Assembly (NCBI GenBank): GCA_039707465.1
Contig: CM077645.1
Coordinates: 62,281,850-62,345,849, forward strand
Direction: 5' to 3'
Source: Rhabdophis nuchalis
Taxonomy: Eukaryota > Chordata > Lepidosauria > Squamata > Natricidae
DNA: 64,000 bases
The notes under the pieces: model-generated
Seen by the model: the letters and a program-made list of their open reading frames with translations, nothing else
Databases searched by the model: none
Told to the model about the DNA's origin: nothing
Translations under genes and position numbers: made by a program
Part shown: positions 34,245 through 45,699 of the stretch, piece by piece
Layout of the letters: every line of letters starts with the position of its first letter
Position numbering within the stretch: the stretch's first letter is position 1

Positions 34245-37058
34245 CACTCATCTGGCAGCAGGCTGACTGGACCAGCCAGATGAGGAAAACTACTGCCGAA
34301 GGAGACCACAGGCCCTCAGACAACCGGGTGTGAATCTCTCTGCGTGAGATGGGGCCTAGGGAGGCAGTTGGGCGTGTTAGTTGTATACCTGGCTCCTCGC
34401 TATGCAACAACAGCCCTGCCTGAGCTCCTAGAGGTGATAGCCGAGGCGGCAGTTGAGACCCCCAGACTGGTAGTCATGGGGGACTTTAACTTGCCGTCGG
34501 CGGACGAAGCCTCTGGAGCAGCTCGGGAGTTCATGGCCTCCATGACGGCCATGGACCTGACCCAGGTAGTTTTAGGCCCTACTCACGAGGGGGGAAACAT
34601 CTTTGTCTCGGGACAGTGGAGTTGTGATCTGGGAATAGGGGATCTAGCCATCACTCCCTTGTCATGGACAGATCACGCTCTCCTTCAGCTGGACTTTCCA
34701 ATCGCTTCACCTCACCGCGGGGAGGCGGAACCGGATACTCCTAGATGGTTCCGCCCCAGGCTCCTAATGGACCCGGAAAGGTTCCAGAGGGAACTTGAGC
34801 CAATGCCTGTGACCCTGCCTCGTGACTCGACTGAGGCCGCATGGTTAAGTGCGGCCGCAGGGGCCTTGGACCGAGTCGCGCCCTTGCGGCCTCTCTTGCG
34901 GCGACGAATCACCCAGGCTCCCTGGTTTACTGAGGAGCTTCGGGAGATGAAGCGCCACAAGAGACGCCTAGAGAGCAGATGGAAATCCTCTCGCTCCGAA
35001 GCCGACCGAACACTAGTGAGAACCCATATTAGGGCTTACTTAGTGGCGATAAGGGTGGCCAAACGTGAGTATTGTGCCACCATTATTGCATTCGCAGATA
35101 ACCGCCCTGCCGCCCTGTTTGAGGTGGCCCGCTCCCTCCTTCATCAGAGGCCGCGGGAAGCCCCTTTGCAAGGGCGAGCAGAGGAATTTGGGATTTATCT
35201 GCAGGAGAAAATCACTCGGATTCGGAATGAGCTACCCTCCATCGACAGTGGTCCTGTGGGACTGTCCGAGACTAGTCTTGAGGTTCCTTCTTGGGAGGAG
35301 TTTGACTTTGTTACCACCGAGGATATGGACAGGCTGTCAAGGAAACCTAGGGCGACCACATGTTTATTGGACCCGTGTCCCTTCTGGCTTGTACTGGCAT
35401 CCTGGGAGACAACACGAGGCTGGCTCCAGGGCATTGTCAACGCATCTTTGAGTGAGGGGTCCTTACCTGCCGTCTTGAAAGAGGCGGTAGTGAGGCCCCT
35501 CCTCAAGAAGCCGTCCCTGGACCCAGCATTATTAGAGAACTATCGTCCGGTCTCCAACCTTCACTTTTTGGTGAAGGTTGTTGAGAGTGTGGTAGCCCAA
35601 CAGTTCCCGCGACACCTGGAGGAAGTTGATTATCTAGACCCGCGCCAGTCCGGCTTCCGACCCGGTCACAGCACCGAGACGGCATTGGTCGCGTTGGTGG
35701 ATGATCTCTGGAGGGCGCGGGATAGAGGTTATTCCTCTATCCTAGTCCTATTAGACCTCTCGGCAGCTTTTGATACCATCGACCATGGTATCCTATTGCA
35801 CCGACTGGGGGGGGGGGTTGGGGCTGGGAGGCACCGTTCTGCGGTGGTTCTCGTCCTACCTCTCTGGTTGGTCGCAATATGTGTTGACGGGAGGGCAGAG
35901 GTCGACCTCGAGGCCTCTCTTATGTGGGGTTCGTCAGGGGTCAGTCCTCTCGCCCCTCCTGTTTAACACATATATGAAGCCGCTGGGTGAGATCATCCGT
36001 GGTTTTGGGGTGGAGTACCACCTGTACGCTGATGACACTCAGCTGTACATATCCACCCCAAACCACCCCAACGATGCCGCCGAAGTGCTGTCCCGGTGTT
36101 TGGAAGCCATACGGATCTGGATGGGTGGTAACAAACTCAAGCTCAACCCTGCCAAGACTGAGTGGCTGTGGTTTCCGGCACCCCGGTTCAGCCAGATTAC
36201 TCCAACTCTGGCCATTGGGGGCGAAACACTGGCCCCCGTGGAGAGGGCGCGCAATTTGGGTGTCCCCCTGGATTTCCGGCTGTCCATGGAGGACCATGTG
36301 GCGGCCGTGGCCAGGGGGGCGTTTCATCAGGTACGCCTGATGCGCCAATTGCGCCCCTTACTGGACCAGGGAGCCCTTCGCACAGTCACTCAAGCTCTCG
36401 TGACGTCCCGACTCGACTACTGTAATGCTCTCTACATGGGGCTTCCCTTGAGGTGCAACCGAAAGCTACAGTTAGTCCAAAACACAGCCACTAGATGCTC
36501 CCACATAACACCGATCCTGCGTGAGCTGCATTGGCTTCCTGTGGCCTTTCGGGTGCGCTTCAAGGTTTTGACGACCATCTTTAAAGCGCTCCATGGCTCG
36601 GGGCCTAGTTATATGCGAGACCGCCTCCTGCCCCATACATCCCTTAGACCGATACGCTCCCACAGAGAGGGCCTTCTCAGGGTGCCGTCGGCCGGACAAT
36701 GCCGACTGGCGACTCCCAGGGGAAGAGCCTTCTCTGTGGCGGGCCCAGCCCTCTGGAATGACCTACCCCCTGAATTACGCACCATCACCGACATCCGCCT
36801 CTTCCGCCAATGTCTAAAGACATATTTGTTCCAACAAGCCGGCCTAGCCTAACCTCCCATGGGGACTTTTTAGGAAGTTTTAAATTGGGTATTTTAAAAT
36901 TTGATTTTAGCATAGGATAGGATTGTTTAATAGTTATTTTAAATTATATTTATTTTTTGTATTTTGTATGTTTTTAAATTTCCTGTGCGCCGCCCTGGGT
37001 CCTCTGTGGAGAAGGGCGGGATATAAATTTAAATAAAATAAAATATAAAATAAATGAT
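34245..37058 (+). mobile_element. CR1 LINE, 5'-truncated, long copy
   Basis: A 2.8 kb element in the same orientation as the host gene. It starts within the endonuclease domain and runs through the reverse transcriptase to a 3' UTR with GCGCCGCCCTGGGTCC and an (ATAAA)n-type tail ending near 37058. The 5' limit is approximate. It is the longest of at least five CR1 pieces in the window and much less AT-rich than the intron around it. Confidence 0.92.
34344..36852 (+). pseudogene. CR1 ORF2 remnant: endonuclease C-terminus and reverse transcriptase
   Basis: The first open stretch (34344-35966) encodes the end of an apurinic endonuclease (VVMGDFNLP and [12 protein letters not shown]). The first reverse transcriptase motifs follow ([45 protein letters not shown]). 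A run of eleven G at 35807-35817 then shifts the frame. The second stretch (35770-36852) continues with [14 protein letters not shown], the catalytic YADD at 36025-36036 and the CR1 C-terminal domain (PLRCNRKLQLVQN, WLPVAFRVRFKV, ALWNDLPPEL, LFQQAGLA). It also lacks about nine residues (VITGAPRH-type) near 36495 that the copy at 12776 retains. With the missing 5' end, the shift and the deletion, it cannot encode an active protein. It is nonetheless well preserved and therefore fairly recent. Confidence 0.92.
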
Positions 37059-38765
37059 AGTAGTCTGCTGTAATGAAAAATCTAAGAAAATTGCTTATTT
37101 TTTGTTCAGTGATGTTTTTTGTAAGGAGAACTTGAACCTATTTTAGAATGGTTGTTGAATTTATTGTAATTCATAGGAATTAACTTGTCTATAAACATAA
37201 TTAGGTCATGTTTATTTAAGTTTATCTATTTTTGTATCATATAACAGTTTTGATCTCTGATCTTAAAATAACCAAACTAATAATATAGTTTCTTGTAAAA
37301 GCTGCTGTTTATAATGATTATTTGTTGATATTTAAAACACTAATTTATCATCTTTGAGAAAATAAATAGTAAACTATTATTGTTTTTGAGTTCAGTTTGC
37401 TTCCTAGTTATTTAGAACAATATATTTCAGAATAATTTCAGCAAAGAGGAAATATATATTTAATTGGAATTTTGTATTGTTCATTTATCAATTGTATTTC
37501 AGCTTTTTTGCTTATCAGTGAATTGCTGGTAATCTTCTCTTGATTGGATAGGCAATAAAAGGAACCCAAATTTTAAGACTACAAATGAAAGATGAGATCA
37601 CGTGCATTGTGTTTTTTTTTTAATTATCTTGTTCTGATTAAATGATGTTGTTTATTGTGATACAACTCAGACTTTTAAGAAAAGAAATCCTAGCATTATT
37701 GTTAAATTTCTATGCCATGGATTTTTCTTTAAAGCACATCTACCACTGTATTGTGAATGAGATCATACTGTTGGTTATTACATTTATTGTACATCTACCC
37801 AACTCTGCTGTGACTTCCTTCACAGAATGGGTTTTCCATTATTTTTCTGTATACTCTCCCAGCAGATCCCATCAGCCTTGAGAATAATAAGAGGCTATGG
37901 TACAACAGGCAGGCAGTAGAGAGAAGAGTTGAAAAGTGAATTATTTGTGCTAAAGAGGCATGACTTTCCTGCTTGCGAATGACAGCAGAACATTAATTCT
38001 AGTATAAGCAACCAGTTTTTAGCTAAAAGAAGTCAAATTCTCAGTTAAATCCTTGATGCTTTGCCTCTCTTGCAGTTATCGTAGTGATTTATATCCTGTC
38101 CCATCCTATTCCTTGTTTTAAAAAGGGCATAATTAATTAATGTATACACCACTTAATTGAACTTAACAAATGGCAAATATTAAGCTTTACGTTTAAATTA
38201 CAACTTTTTGTACTATATATCTTGTTAACAAAGTTGGATGGAAATTCAAGTACATTTTACAGAAAATACTTCAGAGTTTTGGATGAGTAGTAGTAGTAGT
38301 ACAGCTACAGTAGCTGTAGTAGTGTTACTTTAGAGAAAAGGGAGTGCATCCTCAAATACTTATAATTTATTCCTGTTGAACATTTCCTTTAATAACATTA
38401 ATAAAGATAAATAACATTGTCAGTTTTAAAATGTAGATGCATGAAGAATTGAGATTAGTGGATAGCATACATCTGTTGTTGTGAGTTAAGTCATAAAATA
38501 CCTTAAGCTATTCTAGCCTTTTCCTGCAACCTTTATTTTCTAAGCTTGGCACTATAAAGAGGTGGCTTGAAGTTGCTATGCACATTATTGCTCTGGGCAG
38601 TTCTCTTGAATGTGCTTGGCCTGGTGATGAAGTAGGAAATGATCAGTATATTGTTAGTTGACATTTGCCGGTTTCATATCTGTTCAGGAAAAAGGTTATT
38701 TTCTCTCTTTCAAAGGACATCAGAGATATAAGCGTGGAAAATAACTTACACTAAAAATTATAAGG
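37059..38765. other. Intron 7, right part, no feature recognised
   Basis: AT-rich. There is a short TAG-trinucleotide tract with an adjoining palindrome (CAGCTACAGTAGCTG) near 38287-38322. Confidence 0.5.
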
Positions 38766-38769
38766 TGGC

Positions 38770-39215
38770 ATTTAAATTATGATGTCCTTGCTTAATGACT
38801 TGACAGCAACTAGTACCTGCTGGAGCGCTATCCCTAAGTGGTGCTGTCACATGACATCATACATTACAGCTGCAATGCTTGTTGATGGAAACTCCAGCCC
38901 AGTTACTATTACTATACAAAGGCTTTTGTCATTCCATCATGAAGAGTCAAACACAACTTTATAACTGGATAACAAATATAATGGTGGTAATTGGACTGGA
39001 ATTTCCATCAGTAAGCACTGCAGCTGTAATGTATGATGTCATGTAACACTGTACTACTTGCTGTTGTTAAATGAGGACCACATGGGCCCTTAAGCGAGGA
39101 CTTCATGTGAATGTGACTTTCAATTTCCTTTCAGCTTCCCCATTGTTGTTGCTTGTGGGAAGCCAGCAGGGAAGGTCACAAATCACAATCATGTAACGCT
39201 GCACAGTCAAAAATA
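38770..39215. mobile_element. Squamate MITE-like repeat
   Basis: AAGCGAGGACTTCATGTGAA, then GCTTCCCCATTGTTGTTGCT and GAAGCCAGCAGGGAAGGTCA match the family split at 23740-24400. The left half is an inverted partner: CTGTCACATGACATCATACA at 38844 pairs with TGTATGATGTCATGTAACAC at 39030. Confidence 0.55.
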
Positions 39216-39299
39216 TATACTTTTGGATATATAGTCTTGATATGCAAAGTATTGTATCAAAATTGTAATATAATTGTTAAACCCTTTCTGATTTTATAG

Positions 39300-39393
39300 C
39301 TTGCACATGCAGTGGTCATGCAAATATTTGTCACATGCAAACAGGAAAATGCTTCTGCACAACCAAAGGAATCAAAGGAGACCAGTGTCAACT
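39300..39393 (+). CDS. ATRNL1: ATRNL1 exon 8 of window: laminin-type EGF 2, first part
   Basis: This exon encodes about 31 residues, (A)CTCSGHANIC to GDQCQ(L). It is the first two thirds of a second laminin-type EGF module, with cysteines CTC, IC, KCFC and QC. The acceptor is CTGATTTTATAG ending at 39299. The donor GTAAGT at 39394 splits the leucine codon after its second base. Unlike exon 7 it is asymmetric (phase 1 in, phase 2 out), so skipping it would break the frame. It precedes the largest intron in the window. Confidence 0.94.
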
Positions 39394-39484
39394 GTAAGTA
39401 TAAATGATAAAATCTTAATTTAAATATAATGTTTATGAATACTCATACATTGAATTTAATTTTGTCACTATTTGTGAGGTTATA

Positions 39485-41415
39485 CCATGTTTCCCCGAAA
39501 ATAAGATAGGGTCTTATTTTCTTTTGACTCCCCAAAATATGGCTTGGGCCTTATTATCGGGGGGAGGGGGAGATTGTGTGCTTATTGTTTTGGGGTTGCT
39601 GGGCGGCTTCTCTCTTGCGAACGGGCTCACAAACAGCCGGGAACAGCCTCAGGGGTGAACAGTTGTGTTACACTGTCACAGCAGTGTAACACAGCAGCCA
39701 TGAAGTGACCATGCTTACAAGCAGCCGCCCAGCAACCTCTCTTTCCAGCTGGGCAGAGCGTCATTCACTGACCTAGGGGTATCTCGAAGTCACCAAGCCA
39801 TGTGGCGGTCTGTCCCACTCTCATGGCTTGGCACACTTGGGATACCCCTAGGTCAGTGCATGGCACTCTGCCTGGCTGGAGAGGGGGGTTGCACAAGCGC
39901 CTGTTCCACCCCAGATCACATGCCTCCTAGTCTCAATATACCCTGGCCCACCTCTCCCTGCAGGGCCAGGGCACTGCCGCCACCATGCTCCAAGCATAAC
40001 TTCCTCTCTGGCTTCCAAACTTCGGAGATCGGCTGCCGAGTGTTCCAGCAGTGGCCACTCTAGGAGTGCAGTCTATTGTTGTGAGCTGGCTGCTGGAAGA
40101 CTCTGGTGGGACAGAGAATCTTCTGGCAGCTGGCCCATAACCATAGAGCACACTCCCAGAGCAGCTGCTGCCGGAAGACTCAGCAGCCAATCTCTGGAGT
40201 TTGGAAGCCAGAGAAGGAGTTATGCTTGGAGCGAGGCGGCAGACAGAAAGAGAATCTCATGGTAGACAGGTGAGGGAAAACACAACCAAGTGCTGCAACC
40301 TCTCTGTCTCATTATTAATTACTGGTTTCTGCCTCCATTTTATAAAACTGTAGTCTCAAATGGTTTCAAGAGGAAGAGAGTAAGAGAAGCAGAGAGGTGA
40401 CTGGCTGACTGGCTGCAAAGCATGGGAATGAAACTACCCCGAAATAAACATTTCTGAGACTTGCTGGGTGGTACAGAAACGAGATCCAGGGCAGTAACTC
40501 AGCAAACCTAGCCGCATGTGGAACTAAGGAGAGGTGGGGGGCATGTTGAGGAGGGGTCGTGTCAGCACATCTGCTATCTTGCCATACCTCTTTAAATGCA
40601 AACCTCACCGCTCCCAACTCACAGACCACCTCGTTTAATCTGGATCAGCAGACCGTGCTCCTTCTCAGTGAGCTGCCCAGACCGGCTAATCCCCCCCACC
40701 ACAACTCGGCAGCCAGCAATCTGTGAACCCTTCCCCTTCTCAGGCCGGGGAGGAGTGAGACTGAGCCTTCCTCCCACACATCCCACCTTTGCTTCTCTAG
40801 TGGCACAAGTGGGGGTGAGAGAGAAACCTCTGCGAGTCCTGCCAGCGGCTGCCCCCGCAACACCCACCACCCACCTAAGTTCTCACCAGAAAACTCTCCC
40901 CATCCCCTTCTCCATCTATTGCCAGCACCCTGAGGGAGATAATGGGATCGTGAGACCCTGCCTCTTTGATCCACCGGCAAGGGATTTATCAAAGTGAAAA
41001 GATCTCTCTGTTTAGGAGCTGCCAAACCGGGGAGTAAACAGCATTTGAGCATGCAAAGAATATGCGTCTTTTTCCAAACTGGAAAAAGTTTTGCCCTGAG
41101 GCTGTGCCCAGCTCTTCCAGAGTCTACTCGCAAGAGAACAGCCACTTGGCAACCTCCCTCTCCACCTGGGCACAGCGCCACTCACCAACCTAGCGGTATC
41201 CCAAATGCGCCAAGCAACATGAGCGTCTTTCTCCCCCGACTCCCATGGCTTGGCACCTAGGGGATACTGCTAGACTGGTGGATGGTGCTCTGCCTGGCCA
41301 GAGGGTAGTGATTGTCCAAGGGGCTTATTTTTGGGGGAGGGCTTATATTTTTGCTCACCCAAAAATATGGCAGGGCCTAATTTTCAGGACATGTCATATT
41401 TTCGGGGAAACATGT
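39485..41415. mobile_element. Large TA-flanked non-coding DNA element
   Basis: The left end is CCATGTTTCCCCGAAAATAA; the right end, reversed, is ACATGTTTCCCCGAAAATAT. TA lies at 39483-39484 and 41416-41417. The 1.9 kb interior is GC-rich and contains at least three palindromic modules: 39745-39879, 39976-40240 and 41162-41301. The first and third are versions of the same module, one near each end. Open frames inside have no known domains and follow the palindromes. Confidence 0.8.
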
Positions 41416-41417
41416 TA

Positions 41418-42214
41418 CCATATTTTTTGGAGTATAAGACGCACCCAGGTTTTGAAGAGGAATTTTTTTTTAAAAAAGTAGGTAGGTAGATAGAAGGATA
41501 GAGAGGGAGTGAAAGAAAGAGAAATACAGTCGGTAGGTAGGGAGACAGAGAGTGTAGTTGGGTAGGTAGGTAGATAAAGGGATAGAGAGAGAGATACAAA
41601 GAGAGAGAAATACAGTAGGTAGGTAGGGAGAAAGCGTGTAGATAAGTAGGTAGGTAGGTAGAGGGTGAGAGAGAGAGAAACAGAGAGAGAGAAAAATACA
41701 GTAGGTAGTTAGGGAGAGAGGGAGGGAGAGAGTTAAGATAGGGAGTGAGAGATAGGTAGAGGGATAGAAAGAGAAAAACAGAGAGAGAGAAATACAGTAG
41801 GTAGGGAGGGAGGGAGAGAGAGAGTGTAGATAGGTAGGTAAGTAGAGGAATAGAGAGAGAGAAATAGAGAGAGAGAGAGAGAAATACAGTATAGGTAGGT
41901 AGGGAGAGAGAGAGTAGGTAGGTAAATAGATGTTTCCAGGTGTATTTATCCATGTGCTGGAGAAGGAAATCGCTGTAGCACTAAGGCTTTGTTTCTGCAG
42001 GCACAGCACTTGACCATTAGCCACTCTTAACTAAACAGCTTTCCAAAAGGAAAAAAACCCCACCCTTTTTGCACTCTTCAAACCTCCCCCAAAGGGGGAA
42101 AAATGGGTCCGTTTTTCTTCAAATAAAAAGCTGTATTCGATATATAAGACGCACCCAGGTTTTCAGCCTCTTTTTAGAGGAAAAAAGGTGCGTCTTATAC
42201 TCTGAAAAATATGG
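41418..42214. mobile_element. TA-flanked MITE carrying a minisatellite
   Basis: The left end is CCATATTTTTTGGAGTATAA; the right end, reversed, is CCATATTTTTCAGAGTATAA, each followed by GACGCACC. TA lies at 41416-41417 and 42215-42216. It carries the GTAG/GAGA minisatellite and the TTTCAGCCTCTTTTTAGAGG hairpin near the right end, as in 22016-22985, but lacks most of that copy's GC-rich palindromes. Confidence 0.88.
41479..41931. repeat. GTAG/GAGA minisatellite inside the MITE
   Basis: About six or seven degenerate units of 60-75 bases with (GTAG)n, GGATAGAGAGAGA and AAATACAGTAGGTAG. Purines dominate one strand throughout. The minus-strand frames rich in leucine, serine, tyrosine and proline are products of the repeat. 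Confidence 0.85.
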
Positions 42215-42216
42215 TA

Positions 42217-44995
42217 ACTTTCACTGTTAAATATGCTCTTCTATAGCTTTTCTTTATATAAAACTATTTTGTTGCTGTGATGTAAAAGGATGTTGCATAT
42301 ATTAAAGTTCTACTTCAAGAATTATTTCTCTTAAATATCTAGAAAAAGTTCCATACATTCAACTGTTATATTTTCAAAATTATGCTTCAAATATATATAA
42401 TATAAAAGTCTGCTTTCTTTCTGACATGCAATAATACATAATATTAGAACATATTAAAATCTGGAACTGTTCTGTTGCCATTCTTTATTTGTAAGGAATC
42501 AAAAATGATAAAAGGTGGAGGTCAATACTTCTGTGATCCTCTTAATTTCTGTTTGCTTCAGCCTCAAAGTCCTTGGAAGTACAGCCTTCCTTGTGGTTGT
42601 AATACAGCATTTTACTGGTGCTTTGGAGGAAGGCTAAGTTCTCTCATGCATAGTGTGATACAAATGAAGTTGATGGAATAGAAACCTATAATTCTCAGGC
42701 TTAGGACAAATTTATGTAAAGAGGCCCCTTGCACTTCTTGGAGAGAATGGATAACTTTTATTAACTTCATTTATCTATTTAATATTCATTAATACAATAT
42801 CAAATCAATATCTTTAATCCCATTGCATGTGAACAAACTTAGTAATAATAAATAAAAACAGAAAATTAATGGAGCAAACCTGTAGTTATAGCATAATGAA
42901 GCTTAAACTCTATGCTTAAGTTTAATTCTTTTTGAACATTTGTTGAGATGTTTAATGTAAATGACAACACATTGTGTAGAACTGATATCCTAATATTGTA
43001 AGAAATGTATTTAATATTTTATGATTCTTTATCATTGAATGGTTAACATGATTTGGTTGGATTATAGATAGTTTCAAATAGTTTCACTGGATCCCAGTAA
43101 CATTGCATTTGGCATGATGGCCACAATAATTGCTAGAAGTTTTAAACATGTACCAATATATCTATGTCACAAAAGCTTAAGTTGGTCATTTAATAACATT
43201 TAGATAAGTGCCATTATGATGAAACTGTTATATTAATATAGTGTTAATATGACAAACTATCTGGGTAATTCTCAGAGAGATTTCGTTGATAATATAAAAT
43301 TTCTGCTGACCATTTATTCATTTAAAAATGGAGTTAGTGCCAGTAATATGAATCGGGTTGGCTTTGCAGGTATACAGACATGCGTTATCCATTTCTAACA
43401 TTCTGGAAATTCTTTTTTAGTATCACTTTAGAATTAATTTATAAAATGAAATATTCTTATGCTTCTGCTTTAATTAGTGCCATTTTATTTTAAAAACAGG
43501 AATACACTGGCATCAGCATTGAACGCATGTATTACATTGATTCTACACCAATGGGAATTAATTGCCCATGCATAATTATCTTTTAGAGACCCAGATTCTT
43601 ATAAATTTAGGTAAACATTTTATCTTTCAAAATGTAGCTAAATGATGCAGTTAATTAATTATACTCATTTGGACAGTAAAAGTGTCTTAATGTACTTCAA
43701 ATACTTCATATTTAGATTAATCCACCTTGTTCCATTGCCTTTATTTACTAATTAAAAATGATCTGAGAGGACATGATAGAAGAATGAATAGCTAGCAGGT
43801 AGGTAGCTAAATCCATATGTAATATGAGTTGAGCTGAACTTTCTTCTGATTATCCTTGATTCTGCATCTGTCCCTTATTTAAGCAGTCAATTTCTTTTAT
43901 TGTGAAAAAAATTATTCTGAAATTAACCTTTGATCTTTTCTTTAAAAATACCCATTTTCTTTAAAAATCTTTCATTTTTATTAATATAAGACCCTTTACA
44001 TGAGAAGCCATGGTACTGTCATATATCTATAACTTGAAAATTTATCAAGTAAATTATCAGGTGGATAGGGAATTTTCAATATTGAACAATCAGTTGCATA
44101 GTAACAAAATTATTATACTTCATCTAATCTGTCTTTTCTGAAAATGATCAGCTGCAATAGTTTTTACCTGCAGTCAGATAACACACAGAGAAGCCAGTAA
44201 ATAGCCAGAAGTCCCAAATAAGGAGATTTTAATAAAAGGATTAAAAGAAATAAGCAATAAATTGGTATTCAGAATCTAGTTATGTGACTTCTTCAAGGTT
44301 CTAAAGTCCAATTTTAGAAATTATAAGAATTCTAGCAATATGACTCAGTTCTTAAATTGTATTTATAATTGGCATTTCTTTAACCTATTGTAAATTCTTA
44401 TTCCTGTGTACTTGAATAATGTCCAAAAATAAAACTGAAATTAGACCAAAAAGAGAGCTGATATAAAGTTTTAGATTGAAACCTAGAACAATCAATCTGA
44501 GAACCTTCCTTTCTTAAGTGATAATTAAGCTGGAAAACTGAGATACTGTTGCACAGAATGGAATAGAAAACAAATAGCAGTTCAAATCATCATAATTGGT
44601 ACTTAAATAATAGCATAAGGCACAGCTATAGAAAAGGGAATGGCAGAATAAAAGTCCATAGAAGATATTATCCCAATAACTATTAAAATGATCTTAGTAT
44701 TTTACAATTGCAGTATTCTTTCTTTTCTCCCTAAATAAATATATAATACCTTCTTGCTCTCTGTACAGGTAATGCTGTTTGTTGCAACAGAAAATACATA
44801 TGTTTTTAAAACAAAATGTTCAATAAATAAAATAATATTTAATGAAAAATTAAAACAAAATACATTGCAATAAATACCTGGAAATTATTTATTGCATTTG
44901 AATACCTATTCTAGCAGCCGGTGTCAAATTGATTTAATGTTGAAATGAGATCATTCTATGGGTTTCCAGACAAATTTTCCATCTCTTAAGTGACC
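42217..44995. other. Intron 8, no feature recognised
   Basis: AT-rich. No repeat family, RNA gene or meaningful open frame is recognised. Confidence 0.5.
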
Positions 44996-45001
44996 TGTAC
45001 A

Positions 45002-45277
45002 CAGTGGTGGGTTCCTACCGGTTTGGCCTGGTTCAGCGGAATTGGTAGTGGTTTGGCGACCTGAGTTGCTGGAACTGGCAGCGACCCAGGCCTGCAATGC
45101 CCCAAACCGGTTTTCCGGCAGCACCATAAGCGCCGCCATCTTGCTTTTTGGTTCTACATATGCACAGAACAATTTTAATCACACTGTGCATGATCATGCA
45201 GCACGCATCAAGTATGCGTGCACGGCACACACACACACAAACGAACCGGCATTGGTGCCTGCTGGAACCCACCCCGG
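45002..45277. mobile_element. hAT-type MITE with 8-bp target duplication
   Basis: The left end is CAGTGGTGGGTTCCTACCGG. The right end is GCTGGAACCCACCCCGG. The flanks CCTGTACA (44994-45001) and CCTCTACA (45278-45285) match at seven of eight bases. A short (CA)n tract lies at about 45228-45239. It belongs to the abundant snake family whose right end also survives at 58058-58120. Confidence 0.78.
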
Positions 45278-45429
45278 CCTCTACAATATATGAACTATTT
45301 TCTCTGAGATATTCTTGAGGTTTATAAATTCTTGTTTGTGCTTCTCTGGAAATGTAGTATTTAGAACATGATCAATTGACCATGAATCACTAAGAAATTA
45401 TCCTGTTCTACCAACTCCTAAAATGCCAA

Positions 45430-45690
45430 ACAGATTTGAAGAAATGGATAATAAAAGACAAAGTACAATTGATCCTTTTCAACTGTCATTTGTTGGCCAT
45501 TTTATTTCAATTGTCATTTGTCGGCCCTTTCATTTGCCTGGAGAGATTCCTGTTGTGGCTGTCACTGCTGTCTGTATTCCACCTGGTGCAGATGTTGGCA
45601 CAGTGCTCAAACCAATTTCATTGTAATTTTATTACAATATTATTACAATGACAATAAAGATTATTATTATTATTATTATTATTCTCAGCT
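45430..45690 (+). mobile_element. L2-like LINE 3' end
   Basis: CCAATTTCATTGTAATTTTA and then ACAATGACAATAAAG are followed by an (ATT)n tail at 45660-45683. The terminal motif is shared with the minus-strand copy at 15781. No coding sequence remains. Confidence 0.55.
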
Positions 45691-45699
45691 AAATGTATT

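Noticed and set aside
40596..41181. Overlapping 133- and 178-codon frames in the GC-rich element
   Set aside because: Non-coding element interior with palindromes. There is no transposase motif, and both strands are open at once because of GC content.
41384..42024. Minus-strand open frames of about 185 codons rich in leucine, serine and tyrosine
   Set aside because: Same minisatellite as at 22092. Two frames are open at once because the repeat lacks stop codons on that strand.
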